Counted from the first letter of the stretch, positions 49,488 to 58,628 are shown. The stretch is DNA of 64,000 bases from JBQLZO01 sp052168315 (GCA_052168315.1 JBQLZO010000091.1:1-64000), one strand, 5' to 3'. Notes: generated by a model from the sequence alone, not told the origin. Made by a program: numbers and translations.

Positions 49488-50204
49488 TCAGCGCCGGGTG
49501 GCGAGGCGGTGCTGCAGGCCCGCATCGACCTCGACGGTCTCGGGGATGTGGGTGGCGTCTGCATCCTCGGTCGGCCAGGTGATCTCGAGTTCGGCATCGA
49601 AGAGCCTGAGGAAGGACTCGAGCCGGCGTTCGATGGACTGGACGGCCTCGCGTTCGTAGCGCGGCGCGTTGGTCTCGAAGAGCTGGCCGGCCTGGTCCTG
49701 GGCGGATCGCATGAGCGAGCCCTGCATCTGCGCGTTCATCTGGATGAGTTCGACGAGCCCGAGGATGCGCCCGGCCTGGATGTCGTAGGGGGTGACATCG
49801 GTGAGCCGGAGCTGGCCCTCGATGGGCGGCATGTGGATGCGGAACCGGGCGCGGGCGCCGGTGACGGGGTCGGCGGGGGAGAGTTCCTCGACATCGGCCG
49901 CGCGGAGCCGGTTGAGGTCGACGAAGTACTGCTTCTCGAAGTGGAAGATCATGGCGATCTTGGCCTGCGAGAGGATGATGGGCGGGAGCCATGACCAGCC
50001 CTTGGTGGAGGTGGCGATCTCCTTCGCGTGGACCTCGAGTCCGACGAGCTTGCCGACGGAGCGGACGCGCTCGGCGACGGTGACGGAATGGGCGTGGACC
50101 GGGGCCTCGGGGGCCTTGCGCCGGACGAGCAGGAGCACGACCGCGGCGGTGAGCGCGGCGAGCAGGACGACGAGGATGAGGATCACGGCCAGGAGGGTGG
50201 TCAT
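49488..50204 (-). CDS. DUF4230-like membrane-anchored protein
   Basis: A 238-residue protein with one N-terminal membrane helix (LLAVILILVVLLAALTAAVVL) and a soluble part resembling DUF4230: VRSVGKLVGLEVHAKEIATS, then IAMIFHFEKQYFVDLNRL. DUF4230 proteins are widespread envelope proteins without known function. Helical regions follow at about 140-215. A TACCAT box ends exactly 6 nt before the ATG on the minus strand. It is convergent with the helicase gene 17 nt away. Confidence 0.82.
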   Translation of the reverse strand: MTTLLAVILILVVLLAALTAAVVLLLVRRKAPEAPVHAHSVTVAERVRSVGKLVGLEVHAKEIATSTKGWSWLPPIILSQAKIAMIFHFEKQYFVDLNRLRAADVEELSPADPVTGARARFRIHMPPIEGQLRLTDVTPYDIQAGRILGLVELIQMNAQMQGSLMRSAQDQAGQLFETNAPRYEREAVQSIERRLESFLRLFDAELEITWPTEDADATHIPETVEVDAGLQHRLATRR

Positions 50205-50210
50205 GCCCTG

Positions 50211-50216
50211 ATGGTA
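50211..50216 (-). promoter_or_regulatory. -10-like box TACCAT (minus strand), leaderless type
   Basis: On the minus strand TACCAT is followed by CAGGGC and then the ATG at 50204, a 6-nt gap identical to those at 26579 and 35657. Confidence 0.5.
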
Positions 50217-50370
50217 CGGGAACCGGGGCCCGCGATTGCGGGAGCGGGTTTGGGAGCGTGTGTGGCCGGTCGATGTTGGGGCATGGGGCGTCGGGGTGCT
50301 CTAGGATCGGGACGACCGTCCCCACCGGGGGCGGTGGGCGGTTGGTGGGTCACAGCAGCGAGGAGGCCCG

Positions 50371-51591
50371 ATGGCGGTGGAGTTTCGGCAGGCGACGCTC
50401 GGGAACGGGCTGACGGTGATCGGCGAGTGCGATGCGGAAGCGCACACCGGTGCGATGGGCTTCTTCGTGAAGACCGGCGCCCGGGATGAGTCCGCTGGCG
50501 TGATGGGGGTGTCGCACTTCCTCGAGCACATGATGTTCAAGGGCACGGAGCGGCGGACGGCCGACGATGTGAATCGCGATTTCGATCGCATCGGGGCGAG
50601 CTACAACGCGTACACAAGCGGCGAGCTGACCTGCTTCTACGCGAGCACGCTCCCGGAATACCTGCCGACGGCCAGCGACATCCTCTGCGACATCATGCGC
50701 CCCTCGCTCCGGGATGCGGACTTCGACTCGGAGAAGAATGTCATCCTGGAGGAGATCGCCATGTACGCCGACCAGCCATTCTGGCGGCTGTACGAGACGG
50801 CGATGGAGCGGTACTACGGGGATCATCCGCTCTCGCACCGGGTGCTGGGGACGAACGAGACGATCCGGGCGCTGCAGCGTGAGCAGATGTCGGAGTACTT
50901 TGCGAAGCGGTACTCGGCGGACAACACGACGGTGGCGCTGGCGGGGCGCGTGGACTTTGATGCGGCGGTGGGGCTGATCGAGCGGGCGTGCGGCGGATGG
51001 GAGCGGACGGGGGCAGCGCGGGATGGGTTCGCGCCGCGGGTGCGGGGCGAGGAGTTCACGCTGACGGATCCGAAGGTCCAGCGGTCGTACCTGCTGATGG
51101 TGGCACCGGGGCCTTCAGCGCAGGACGATCGGCGCTACGCGGCGATGCTGCTGGCACAGATCCTCGGGGGCTCGGACAATTCCCGGCTGCACTGGGCGCT
51201 GATCGAGACGGGGCTGGCGGAGGAGGCGCAGGCGGCGTTCGATCCGCGGGACGGGTGCGGTGATTTCTATGTGTTCGCATCCGGGGATCCGGAGAACGCC
51301 CGGCGGATCGAGGAGACGATCCTGCGCGCCGTGGATGGGCTGATCGAGTCGCTGGAGGAGGATGACCTGGTCCGGCTGCGGAACAAGGTGGCGACCTCGG
51401 TGACCCTGGCGGGCGAGCGGCCGGGCGGTCGGATGCAGCGGCTGGGGCGGCTCTGGACTTACCTGGACCGGTACGAGACGCTGGAGGACGAGCTGGCGAA
51501 GATCCACGCGGTGACGCTGGACGATCTGCTCGCGGTGTGGTCGGCGTACCCGTTTGCGCCGCGGACGGTGGGGCGGCTGGTTCCGGGATGA
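50371..51591 (+). CDS. M16-family zinc peptidase (pitrilysin/MPP-like)
   Basis: A 406-residue metallopeptidase. The inverted zinc motif HxxEH is HFLEHMMFKG (His49, Glu52, His53), and the distant Glu ligand is in ENVILEEIAMYADQP (Glu127 or 128). RRTADDVNRDFDRIGASYNA follows the motif as in mitochondrial processing peptidase beta and bacterial YmxG-type enzymes. The second, inactive-type half carries the family-typical ILGGSDNSRLHWALIE. No signal peptide, so it is likely cytoplasmic. GAGGAGG about 6 nt upstream sets the start; a TAGGAT box near 50302 is a possible -10. Confidence 0.94.
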   Translation: MAVEFRQATLGNGLTVIGECDAEAHTGAMGFFVKTGARDESAGVMGVSHFLEHMMFKGTERRTADDVNRDFDRIGASYNAYTSGELTCFYASTLPEYLPTASDILCDIMRPSLRDADFDSEKNVILEEIAMYADQPFWRLYETAMERYYGDHPLSHRVLGTNETIRALQREQMSEYFAKRYSADNTTVALAGRVDFDAAVGLIERACGGWERTGAARDGFAPRVRGEEFTLTDPKVQRSYLLMVAPGPSAQDDRRYAAMLLAQILGGSDNSRLHWALIETGLAEEAQAAFDPRDGCGDFYVFASGDPENARRIEETILRAVDGLIESLEEDDLVRLRNKVATSVTLAGERPGGRMQRLGRLWTYLDRYETLEDELAKIHAVTLDDLLAVWSAYPFAPRTVGRLVPG

Positions 51592-51686
51592 GCGGGGCGG
51601 GTGCGGTTCTCGGACTCTGCGCCTTGGTTTCGTGAATGCGTGGCGGGCGGATCGGCGTGCCGGGCGAGCGCGGGGTCGGATTTTTG

Positions 51687-51714
51687 TTGCTCTGCGGTGT
51701 GTTCCGTCTATGCT
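51687..51714 (+). promoter_or_regulatory. Candidate promoter TTGCTC-16-TATGCT
   Basis: TTGCTC (51687-51692) and TATGCT (51709-51714) are 16 nt apart within the most AT-rich patch of this region. Transcription would begin near 51721, just before the inverted repeat. Confidence 0.5.
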
Positions 51715-51722
51715 GTCTGGAT

Positions 51723-51864
51723 CAGGTAAAGCATTTTACCGAGATGACTTTGGGCGCGATTTGGTGGGGTTGTCCATCGTGGTGGGGGCAGCAAGGACGG
51801 CCGGTTGATGGCATCTGGAGCGAGTGGAGTCGTTTCGCGGGGGGCTGCTGAAGCGCTTTACCTG
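51723..51864 (+). promoter_or_regulatory. Inverted repeat GGTAAA-N4-TTTACC and distant complement
   Basis: GGTAAA (51725-51730) and TTTACC (51735-51740) form a perfect 6-bp dyad with a 4-nt loop. CAGGTAAAGC (51723-51732), which contains the left arm, is also perfectly complementary over 10 nt to GCTTTACCTG (51855-51864). The two pairings exclude each other. Placed at about +5 to +20 of the predicted transcript, the dyad could be a repressor operator, or the pair could be an RNA switch. Confidence 0.45.
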
Positions 51865-52101
51865 CGTGCGAATCTCGCGCGCGGGTGTTGGGGGGCCCGC
51901 GGCGCGAGGGGGCGCGGCGTCGACTCAGGAGGATCGCGCTTGATTGAGGGTGGCGTGGGCGCAAGGTTTTCAGAAGTGACCACGGGGCGTCCGCGTGGGC
52001 GTCGGCGTGGCTTTGTGCCCGGTGGATGAGCGATGTCCGCCCGGCGTTTTGTTGTGTTGTCGCTCAAGAGAAGAGACAGACAGAGGAAAGGGAAAGACAC
52101 G

Positions 52102-53007
52102 ATGAAGAAGCACATGCTGATTGGCGCGGGAGCGCTGCTCGCCGCTGCGGGCATCGCGAACGCGGGCGCGTTCTCGCTCGATGGGATAGTGGATGGCGGG
52201 TACGGAACCGCGCTCACCGTTCAGAACACGCCGACGGGATTCGGTGACTCGAATCTTGGTGAGCCGCTGTTCGCGAACGGTTCCGAGCTGAACGCGGCGT
52301 ATGGGACGATCTCGGGTGGTGTGCTGTACCTGACCCTGACGGGGAACCTCGAGTCGAACTTCAACAAGCTCGAGATCTTCATCGACAACAAGGCCGGCGG
52401 ACAGAACAAGCTCCGCGGGGATAACGCCGATGTGGATTTCAATGGACTGAACCGGATGGGTGATGATGGCTCGGGGAACGGGCTGACCTTCGATGCTGGA
52501 TTCGAGGCGGACCACTACATCACCGTGACCGGTGGAAACACGGGTTCGGGGTACCAGTTGTTCGCGAGCTACGCCGAGCTTCTCAGCGGCGGCGGCGGAA
52601 CCGGCGCGTTCGTCGGCGGTTCGCCCGTGGGGAGTGGCGTGATCTCGGGCGGATTCGGCGGGCTCGAACTCGCGATCAACAACTCGAACACGGCCGGCGT
52701 GACGGGTGACATGGTGATCGATCCGGCCTCGGTCTCGACCGGCGTCGAACTGGCGATTCCGCTCTCCCTGCTCGGTGGCTTCACCGGCGAGGTCAGGATC
52801 TCGGCCTTCATCAACGGCGGCGGGCATGACTTCCTGGCGAACCAGGTGCTCGGCGGTGTGAACGGCGCAGGCAACCTCGGCGAGCCGCGGAATGTGAACT
52901 TCGGGAACATCGATGGCGATCAGTTCTTCGTCGTGGTTCCGACGCCCGGTGCGATGGCGCTGTTCTGCCTTGCCGGGGTCGGGGCTGCTCGTCGGCGTCG
53001 CGCGTGA
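52102..53007 (+). CDS. Secreted protein with PEP-CTERM-like sorting tail
   Basis: A 301-residue exported protein with a signal peptide (MKKHMLIGAGALLAAAGIANA). The single large domain (about residues 25-275) is beta-rich and contains NFNKLEIFIDNKAGGQNKLR and VDFNGLNRMGDDGSGNG, shared with the next gene. The tail, VPTPGAMALFCLAGVGAARR, is a short motif, membrane helix and Arg cluster in the style of PEP-CTERM sorting signals, so it is probably processed by an exosortase-like system and placed at the surface. GAGGAAAGGG upstream sets the start. The function is unknown. Confidence 0.85.
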   Translation: MKKHMLIGAGALLAAAGIANAGAFSLDGIVDGGYGTALTVQNTPTGFGDSNLGEPLFANGSELNAAYGTISGGVLYLTLTGNLESNFNKLEIFIDNKAGGQNKLRGDNADVDFNGLNRMGDDGSGNGLTFDAGFEADHYITVTGGNTGSGYQLFASYAELLSGGGGTGAFVGGSPVGSGVISGGFGGLELAINNSNTAGVTGDMVIDPASVSTGVELAIPLSLLGGFTGEVRISAFINGGGHDFLANQVLGGVNGAGNLGEPRNVNFGNIDGDQFFVVVPTPGAMALFCLAGVGAARRRRA

Positions 53008-53258
53008 TCGGACTCTGAGCGGATCGCCTCGTGCGACGCTCGGATCGCGCCGATCCTTTCGGGTCGGCGCGTGCCATCGGGGAGGTGGGGACGATCCTCC
53101 TCCCGTCCGCGTCATGGCGCGGACGGGGGATTCGATGCGGGCCTGCTCAACTCAAAGGGGTGGGCGGGCCCGGCGAACCAGTCCTTCAGCGTGAGACGCC
53201 CGGCCAGTGCCGGGGCTCGTTGAGAACACCGCTTTCCTCCTTGGAAGAGAGACCGAAT

Positions 53259-56200
53259 ATGAACATGGAGCGTGCCATCGTCCCGGCGGCCTGCGCTGCG
53301 TTGCTGCTCGCGGCGGGATCCAGCCTCGGCCAGGTCATCGACGGTTCCCGCGATGGGAACTACGGGGCCGCCCTGACCACGCAGGGCGCCCGGGTGATCG
53401 ACATCCTGGTCGCGGGCCCCGTGAGCGGGGCGGCCCAGACGAACAACTCGAACATCGCGGGGTTGGGGGCGTACCTCGGCGGCGATTTCGACGGACCGCC
53501 CGAGGATGTGCTCACGGGCATCGAGTTCGTGATCCCGGTTGCGGAGCTGGACTGGGATGGTTCGAGCCCCATCGACATCGTGGGATTCATCAACGGCCAG
53601 TCGCACGACTTCATGTCGAACCAGATCATCGGCGGGCTGGCCAATGCGGAGTTCCCCGCGCCGGGGAATCCCGGCGAGCCGCGGAATGTCGATTTCCAGG
53701 ACACGCTGCAGTTCCCGGGCGATCAGTTCCGTTCGATCGCCGCGGGCACCCCGGGCGGCCCCGAAGCGATCGATGGCATCGCGAGCGCGAACTACCCGGG
53801 CCCGTCGTGGGTCCAGGATGTTCCGACGGGGTTCGGGAACAACACGAACCCGGACCAGTTCGCCGCCGGTGGCTCGGAGTTCAACGCGCTGCGTGCGTAC
53901 CGCGATGACAACGGCACGCCCGGCGTTCCGGGCGATGACCTGGTGTATGTGCACATCTCCGGCAACCTGCAGACGAACTTCAACAAGATCGACATCTTCT
54001 TCGATGTGAAGGCGGGGGGCCAGAACCGGCTCCGCAACGACAACGCGGATGTGGATTTCAACGGGCTGAACCGGATGGGTTCGACGGCCCCGACGAACGG
54101 CCTGCTGTTCGATGTGGACTTCGAGGCCGACTACTACCTGACGCTGACGAACGGGATCGGCGGCGGTGGGCAGGCGGAGATCTTCGGGAGCGCGGCGGTC
54201 ATCTTCACCGACGGCGATCCGAACACGGGGACGCCGGAGCAGGCGGGGAATTTCGTCGCTGGCGGCGTCACGGCTTCCGGGCCGTACACGGGCGCGGGTC
54301 CGAACGGCGGCGACATCACCTTCCTGATCGATAACTCGAATGTGCTCGGCGTTTCGAGCCCCGGCGGCGGCACGGGCGGCGATGTGCCGAATCAGGTGCC
54401 GGGCCCCGAAGCGGTGCAGACGGGCGTGGAGTTCGTGATCAACCTCGAGGAGGCTGGTTACGACGACAACGGCCAGATCGGGATCGCGGGCTTCCTGATG
54501 TTCTCCGGTTGGGATTTTTTCTCCAACCAGGTGATCGGCGGGCTGCCGGCGGACACCAACTCGCTCGGCTCGCCGGCCTCGGATAAGTCGTTCAACGATT
54601 CGGACCCCGAGGGCATCCCCGGGAACCAGTTCGTGACGCTGAGCGTCCCCGCGAACCCCTCGACGGTCCTGCCCGCGCTGAACGGCCAGCGTGAGGCCTC
54701 GTACGGGCCCGCGCTGTGGGTGAACTCCAACTCGACCTCGTTCGGGAACAACACCGATGCGGGTCCGGATGACGCGACGGGATCCGAGATCTGCGCGGTG
54801 TACGCGCAGGTCGTCGAGGATGCCGAGGGCGATCGGCAGTTGTATGTGTTCATCGCGGGCAATGTTGGGCAGTTCCATCGCCTGGTGACCTTCTACGACC
54901 TGAAGGCGGGTGGGCAGAACCCGCTGCGCGGGGACAACCCGGACATCGACTTCAATGGGCTGAACAACATGGAGGGCTTCGCGTTCGATGGCGCGTTCGT
55001 GCCCGACTTCTGCGTCGGGTATCACCTTGGCTTCAACGAGACCACGCTGCAGGTGGAGCACTACCTAGACGCGGCCGAGCTGCTGACAGATGGCTCGGAG
55101 AGCCAGACTCCGGTCGGCGGGCGTCTGGACGGCGGCGCGAAGACCGCGGCCCCGCTCTCGGGCGAGATCGCGCTCACGCAGGGCTTCGGCGACAACTCGC
55201 TGGGCGGCGGAGCGCAGAAATTTGATGCCAATGGTTCCGAGCTGGCCGCGGTGTACGCGCGGATCGGCACGGTGAACAACCCGTTCGTCGGCCCGGTGCC
55301 CTCGCTGTTCCTGATGCTCACGGGCAACCTCGAGCCGAATGGCAACAAGCTGGAGATCTTCTTCGACACGATCCCGGGCAACGGGCAGAACACGCTGATC
55401 TACGACGATCCCGAGAACCCGAACGGGTACCAGGGCAACCCGATCATCGAGTTCCCGGAGGGCGGACAGAGCGCTGCGCTGAACCGGATGGGCGGCGATT
55501 TCCCGATCTTCCTGCTCGATGAGAACGGCGATCCGGTGCTCGATGAGTTCGGCGAGCCGATCATCGTCGAAACGCTGCCGGGCCTGACCTTCGACAGCGG
55601 GTTCAATGCCGACCACTGGCTCTCGGTCGAGCTGTTCGGGTACAACCCGTCGGTGCCGTCGGTGACGGTGCAGGCGCTGTTCGCGCGGCTGCGCGGGGCC
55701 CAGAGCCCCGGCGATGCGGGCGATGGTCGGTTCGTCGGGAGCGCGGAAATCTTCACGGGGGCCGACGGCTCGTTCCTGAACGGCACGCTGGGCGGATTCG
55801 AATCGATCCGCGCGTTCGTGGACAACTCGAACATCGCGGGCGTGCCCGGCGGCGAGGACCCGGCGATCGCGTTCGCGGACATCAACGGCCCCGCGGCGAG
55901 CGTGACCACGGGCATCGAGGTCGCGATCCCGCTGGAGGATCTGAACTGGGATGGCCAGTCGGACATCAAGATCCAGGCGTTCATCAACGGGATCAACCAC
56001 GACTTCGTGTCGAACCAGCACCTCCAGTTCGTGTGCAGCTTCGACCTCGGCGAGCCACGCCTCGTGAACTTCAATGACTTTGATGGCGTTCAGTTCCTCG
56101 AGCTGGACCGCCTGCCGGCGTCGTCGAACTTCCAGAACCTTTCGGCGCGTCCGGATGATTGCGAGGCGGCGATCGAATGCCCTGGCGATCTGAACGGCGA

Positions 56201-56342
56201 CAACGAGGTCAACTCGGACGACCTGGGCATCCTGCTCAGCGCGTTCGGCGGCGGCGCTGCGGGCGACCTCGATGGCGATGGCGACACGGACTCGGACGAC
56301 CTGGGCATCCTGCTCAGCGCGTTCGGCGATGTGTGCGGCTGA
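53259..56342 (+). CDS. Large secreted multi-domain protein with C-terminal dockerin-like pair
   Basis: A 1027-residue exported protein, with the signal ending near SSLGQ. It contains about four diverged copies of the domain found in the preceding gene. The marker FNKIDIFFDVKAGGQNRLR with VDFNGLNRMG recurs as VTFYDLKAGGQNPLRG/DFNGLNNM and as NKLEIFFDTIPGNGQNTL/AALNRMGG. Between them lie partial copies with HDFMSNQIIGG and HDFVSNQH. Two calcium-loop motifs end the protein, GDLNGDNEVNSDDLGILLSA and GDLDGDGDTDSDDLGILLSA, as on many planctomycete exported proteins. It starts at MNMERAIV, with GGAAGAGAG upstream. It is a tandem paralogue of the 52102 gene but carries a different sorting tail. Confidence 0.87.
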   Translation: MNMERAIVPAACAALLLAAGSSLGQVIDGSRDGNYGAALTTQGARVIDILVAGPVSGAAQTNNSNIAGLGAYLGGDFDGPPEDVLTGIEFVIPVAELDWDGSSPIDIVGFINGQSHDFMSNQIIGGLANAEFPAPGNPGEPRNVDFQDTLQFPGDQFRSIAAGTPGGPEAIDGIASANYPGPSWVQDVPTGFGNNTNPDQFAAGGSEFNALRAYRDDNGTPGVPGDDLVYVHISGNLQTNFNKIDIFFDVKAGGQNRLRNDNADVDFNGLNRMGSTAPTNGLLFDVDFEADYYLTLTNGIGGGGQAEIFGSAAVIFTDGDPNTGTPEQAGNFVAGGVTASGPYTGAGPNGGDITFLIDNSNVLGVSSPGGGTGGDVPNQVPGPEAVQTGVEFVINLEEAGYDDNGQIGIAGFLMFSGWDFFSNQVIGGLPADTNSLGSPASDKSFNDSDPEGIPGNQFVTLSVPANPSTVLPALNGQREASYGPALWVNSNSTSFGNNTDAGPDDATGSEICAVYAQVVEDAEGDRQLYVFIAGNVGQFHRLVTFYDLKAGGQNPLRGDNPDIDFNGLNNMEGFAFDGAFVPDFCVGYHLGFNETTLQVEHYLDAAELLTDGSESQTPVGGRLDGGAKTAAPLSGEIALTQGFGDNSLGGGAQKFDANGSELAAVYARIGTVNNPFVGPVPSLFLMLTGNLEPNGNKLEIFFDTIPGNGQNTLIYDDPENPNGYQGNPIIEFPEGGQSAALNRMGGDFPIFLLDENGDPVLDEFGEPIIVETLPGLTFDSGFNADHWLSVELFGYNPSVPSVTVQALFARLRGAQSPGDAGDGRFVGSAEIFTGADGSFLNGTLGGFESIRAFVDNSNIAGVPGGEDPAIAFADINGPAASVTTGIEVAIPLEDLNWDGQSDIKIQAFINGINHDFVSNQHLQFVCSFDLGEPRLVNFNDFDGVQFLELDRLPASSNFQNLSARPDDCEAAIECPGDLNGDNEVNSDDLGILLSAFGGGAAGDLDGDGDTDSDDLGILLSAFGDVCG

Positions 56343-56522
56343 TCCGGGCGGACTCGCTCGGCGTCGGGCGGCATGGCGCCGCGGGCGTTTGAGCGAATGC
56401 TGATTCCGGTCCTGATTCTGGCACCCATGTTCGGCGGCCTCGGAATGTTCCGGGGTCGCCGTTTGCGTTCTGCGGGGACTCCGGCTTTGCCGCGTGCGCG
56501 GGTCGGGCGGGCCGGGCTGGGG

Positions 56523-56801
56523 TCAGGAGAGGGCGTCGGCGGCGAGGGCGAAGTCGAAGTCCTTGTCCGTGAGCCCGCCGGCATCGTGGGTGGAGAGCGT
56601 GAGGGTGACCTTGTTGTACCTGACGAGGATGTCCGGATGGTGCTGGACGGACTCGGCGTGTTCGGCCACGCGGTTGACGAAGGCCATGGAGTGGACGAAG
56701 TCGTCGAACTGGTAGGTTCGCTGGATGGCCTCGTTGAGCGTGGACCAATCGGCCATGTCTTCGAGGCGTGCTTCCACGGTCGCGGAGTCGAGCTTGTTCA
56801 T
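56523..56801 (-). CDS. phhB: 4a-hydroxytetrahydrobiopterin dehydratase
   Basis: A 92-residue pterin-4a-carbinolamine dehydratase that recycles the pterin cofactor of aromatic amino acid hydroxylases. The active-site signature is intact: RVAEHAESVQHHPDILVRYN, with the three expected His. FDDFVHSMAFVNRVAE precedes it and VTLTLSTHDAGGLTDKDFD follows. Full length. GAGAGGGAC just upstream on the minus strand fixes the start at 56801. No hydroxylase gene is nearby; such orphans may act on other pterins such as the molybdopterin family. Confidence 0.94.
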   Translation of the reverse strand: MNKLDSATVEARLEDMADWSTLNEAIQRTYQFDDFVHSMAFVNRVAEHAESVQHHPDILVRYNKVTLTLSTHDAGGLTDKDFDFALAADALS

Positions 56802-56976
56802 GGTGTGGTCCCTCTCTCGTTGGACTCTTGCTCTGTCATCGTTGACACGGGGGCGCGGCATGGTGCCAGCCGGCAACCAATGATCGTTCCACGCGGAGGG
56901 GGCGTCAACCGGCGGCGTGGAATCGGCGTTGGGGCTCGAAGACGCCGGCTCCGCGGTATGTTCGGTGGGGTGAAGG

Positions 56977-57996
56977 ATGGGCGCGTCGATGGGCGATGAC
57001 GATCGAGGCGGTGTCACGCGGCTGGCGCCATCGCCGACGGGGGCGTTGCACCTGGGGAACGCGCGGACCTTTCTGGTGAATTGGGCGCTGGCTCGGCGGC
57101 TGGGATGGACGATCGTGCTGCGGATCGAGGATCTGGACGGGCCGCGTGTCAAGCCGGGAGCCGATCGCGGGGCGATGGAGATCCTGGCGTGGCTGGGGAT
57201 CGACTGGGATGTGGGGCCGATCTGGCAGTCGGCGGAGATGTCGGCCTACGCGTCGGCGATGGAGCGGCTGTGCGGCGGCGGTTTGGCGTATCCGTGCGCG
57301 CTGACGCGGCGTGAGATCGAGGCGGCGGCGTCGGCGCCGCATGGGTCTGGGAGCGGGGACGATGGCGGGGCGGCGGGGCACGAGTCGCGTTTCCCGCCCG
57401 AGCTTCGTCCGGAGGTGGTTCGTCGCTCGTTCGATGGGGGTGTGGATGAGCACGGAGAGCCGACGAACTGGCGATTCGTATGTCCGCCGGATCGCGTGGA
57501 GGTGCGCGATCGGTTCGCGGGCAGCGAAGAGTTCTGCCCGTGGGAGACGGTGGGCGATTTCGTGCTGTGGACGAAACGCGGCGAGCCCTCGTACCAGCTC
57601 GCGGTCACGGTCGATGATGACCGTCAGCGCGTGAACAAGGTGGTGCGCGGGGATGATCTGCTGGACTCGGCGGCCCGGCAGATGCTGCTGCGCCGGGCGC
57701 TGGGGATGGAAGAGCGTGTGGCGTACTGGCATCTGCCGCTGGTCGTGGGAACGGACGGGCGGCGGCTGGCGAAGCGCCACGGCGACACCCGGATCTCGCA
57801 TTACCGCGAGCGGGGCGTGCCGCCCGAGCGGATCGTGGGGCTGGTGGCGAACTGGTGCGGGATCGGGGATGCAGGGTGTCCCGAGGCGATGGACGCGGCG
57901 GAGTTCGCGGACCGGCTGTGCGTGGATACGATGCCCCGCAGCGCGATCACACTGACACCCAGCGATGAGGCGTGGCTGAGCGAGGGCGAGCGATGA
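56977..57996 (+). CDS. gluQ: Glutamyl-Q tRNA(Asp) synthetase-like protein
   Basis: A 339-residue class I synthetase catalytic domain without an anticodon-binding domain, as in GluQRS (YadB), which glutamylates queuosine in tRNA-Asp. Motifs: the HIGH equivalent LAPSPTGALHLGNART, LRIEDLDGPR, YQLAVTVDDDRQRVNKVVRG and the KMSKS equivalent RRLAKRHGDTRISHYR. The zinc-site region YPCALTRREIE keeps only one of the usual Cys. It is about 30 residues longer than E. coli YadB, partly from an acidic Gly-rich insert. A truncated GltX is an alternative. The start is 56977 or the in-frame ATG 56989. Its stop overlaps the next start (ATGA). Confidence 0.78.
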   Translation: MGASMGDDDRGGVTRLAPSPTGALHLGNARTFLVNWALARRLGWTIVLRIEDLDGPRVKPGADRGAMEILAWLGIDWDVGPIWQSAEMSAYASAMERLCGGGLAYPCALTRREIEAAASAPHGSGSGDDGGAAGHESRFPPELRPEVVRRSFDGGVDEHGEPTNWRFVCPPDRVEVRDRFAGSEEFCPWETVGDFVLWTKRGEPSYQLAVTVDDDRQRVNKVVRGDDLLDSAARQMLLRRALGMEERVAYWHLPLVVGTDGRRLAKRHGDTRISHYRERGVPPERIVGLVANWCGIGDAGCPEAMDAAEFADRLCVDTMPRSAITLTPSDEAWLSEGER

Positions 57997-58628
57997 GGTT
58001 GAGAATTATTGGATCGGGACCCGCGCTGATCGGTGTGGTCGCGGCTCTGTTGCTCGCCGGGTGTGGTGGTGATGGCGGTGGTGGGGGAGAGACCGCGAGA
58101 CCCGACGCGGGGCAGCCTGTGGGTGTTGCCGACGGCGGCGCGGTGCCCCAGGGGGATGGTGGAGCGGCAGGGCAAGGTGCCGGTTCCGAGAGCGAACCTG
58201 AGCCGGATGCGGACCTCGTGGAGGTGCGCATCGAGGGGGAGGTGTTCCGGCTGGAGCCGGCGCTGGACGATGCGACGCGGTTCCGCGGGCTGGGCGGGCG
58301 GGGCTCGCTTCCGGAGCGGGGCGGGATGGTGTTCGCGTTCCCGTTCTCGCAGCGGCTCGAGTTCGTGATGCGGGACTGCCTGATCGACATCGACATCGCG
58401 TTCCTGAACAACACCGGGCGGGTACTGGCGATGCACACGATGCCGGTGCAGCCGCGCGAGCCGGGGGAGACCGATGCGGCGTACGAGTCGCGTCTGGCCC
58501 GATATTCGAGCCGGTACCCCGCGCGCTTCGCGGTGGAGGTGCGCGGCGGTCTGCTCCGGGAGTTGGGTCTGGAGGTGGGCGATGTGATCGAGTTCGATCA
58601 CGAGGGGCTCAAGGAGCGGGCGCGGTGA
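57993..58628 (+). CDS. DUF192 lipoprotein
   Basis: A 211-residue exported lipoprotein with lipobox LLLAGC (Cys about residue 24), a Gly/Ala/Asp-rich linker to about 75, then a DUF192 domain. The domain shows RFRGLGGRGSLPERGGMVFAF, FVMRDCLIDIDIAFLNNTGR and the C-terminal LGLEVGDVIEF. DUF192 proteins are small beta-barrels of unknown role. The usual M-x-N-T is M-R-D-C here, and an insert (PGETDAAYESRLARYSSRY) precedes the last strands. The ATG overlaps the stop of the upstream gene by 4 nt, so it is translationally coupled to it. Confidence 0.86.
   Translation: MRLRIIGSGPALIGVVAALLLAGCGGDGGGGGETARPDAGQPVGVADGGAVPQGDGGAAGQGAGSESEPEPDADLVEVRIEGEVFRLEPALDDATRFRGLGGRGSLPERGGMVFAFPFSQRLEFVMRDCLIDIDIAFLNNTGRVLAMHTMPVQPREPGETDAAYESRLARYSSRYPARFAVEVRGGLLRELGLEVGDVIEFDHEGLKERAR

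Larger units (their letters stand above)
51592..52101 (+). other. Long leader region with a competing-stem element
   Basis: This 510-nt region has no supported gene. It holds a promoter candidate at 51687-51714, an immediately following inverted repeat at 51725-51740 and a distant complementary segment at 51855-51864, all upstream of the secreted protein gene at 52102. The stretch from 51721 would be an unusually long 5' leader of about 380 nt. Confidence 0.45.

Noticed and set aside
47572..50325. 917-codon minus-strand frame across the helicase and DUF4230 genes
   Set aside because: His/Pro/Arg-rich antisense composition, and it overlaps the real DUF4230 gene in another frame.
51554..51851. 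Small plus-strand frames after the M16 peptidase
   Set aside because: They overlap the promoter and dyad region, have no ribosome binding site and show non-coding composition.
42594..56801. Aromatic amino acid degradation cluster (kmo with pterin dehydratase)
   Set aside because: The two genes are about 12.5 kb apart with unrelated genes between and no other pathway members, so no cluster is supported.
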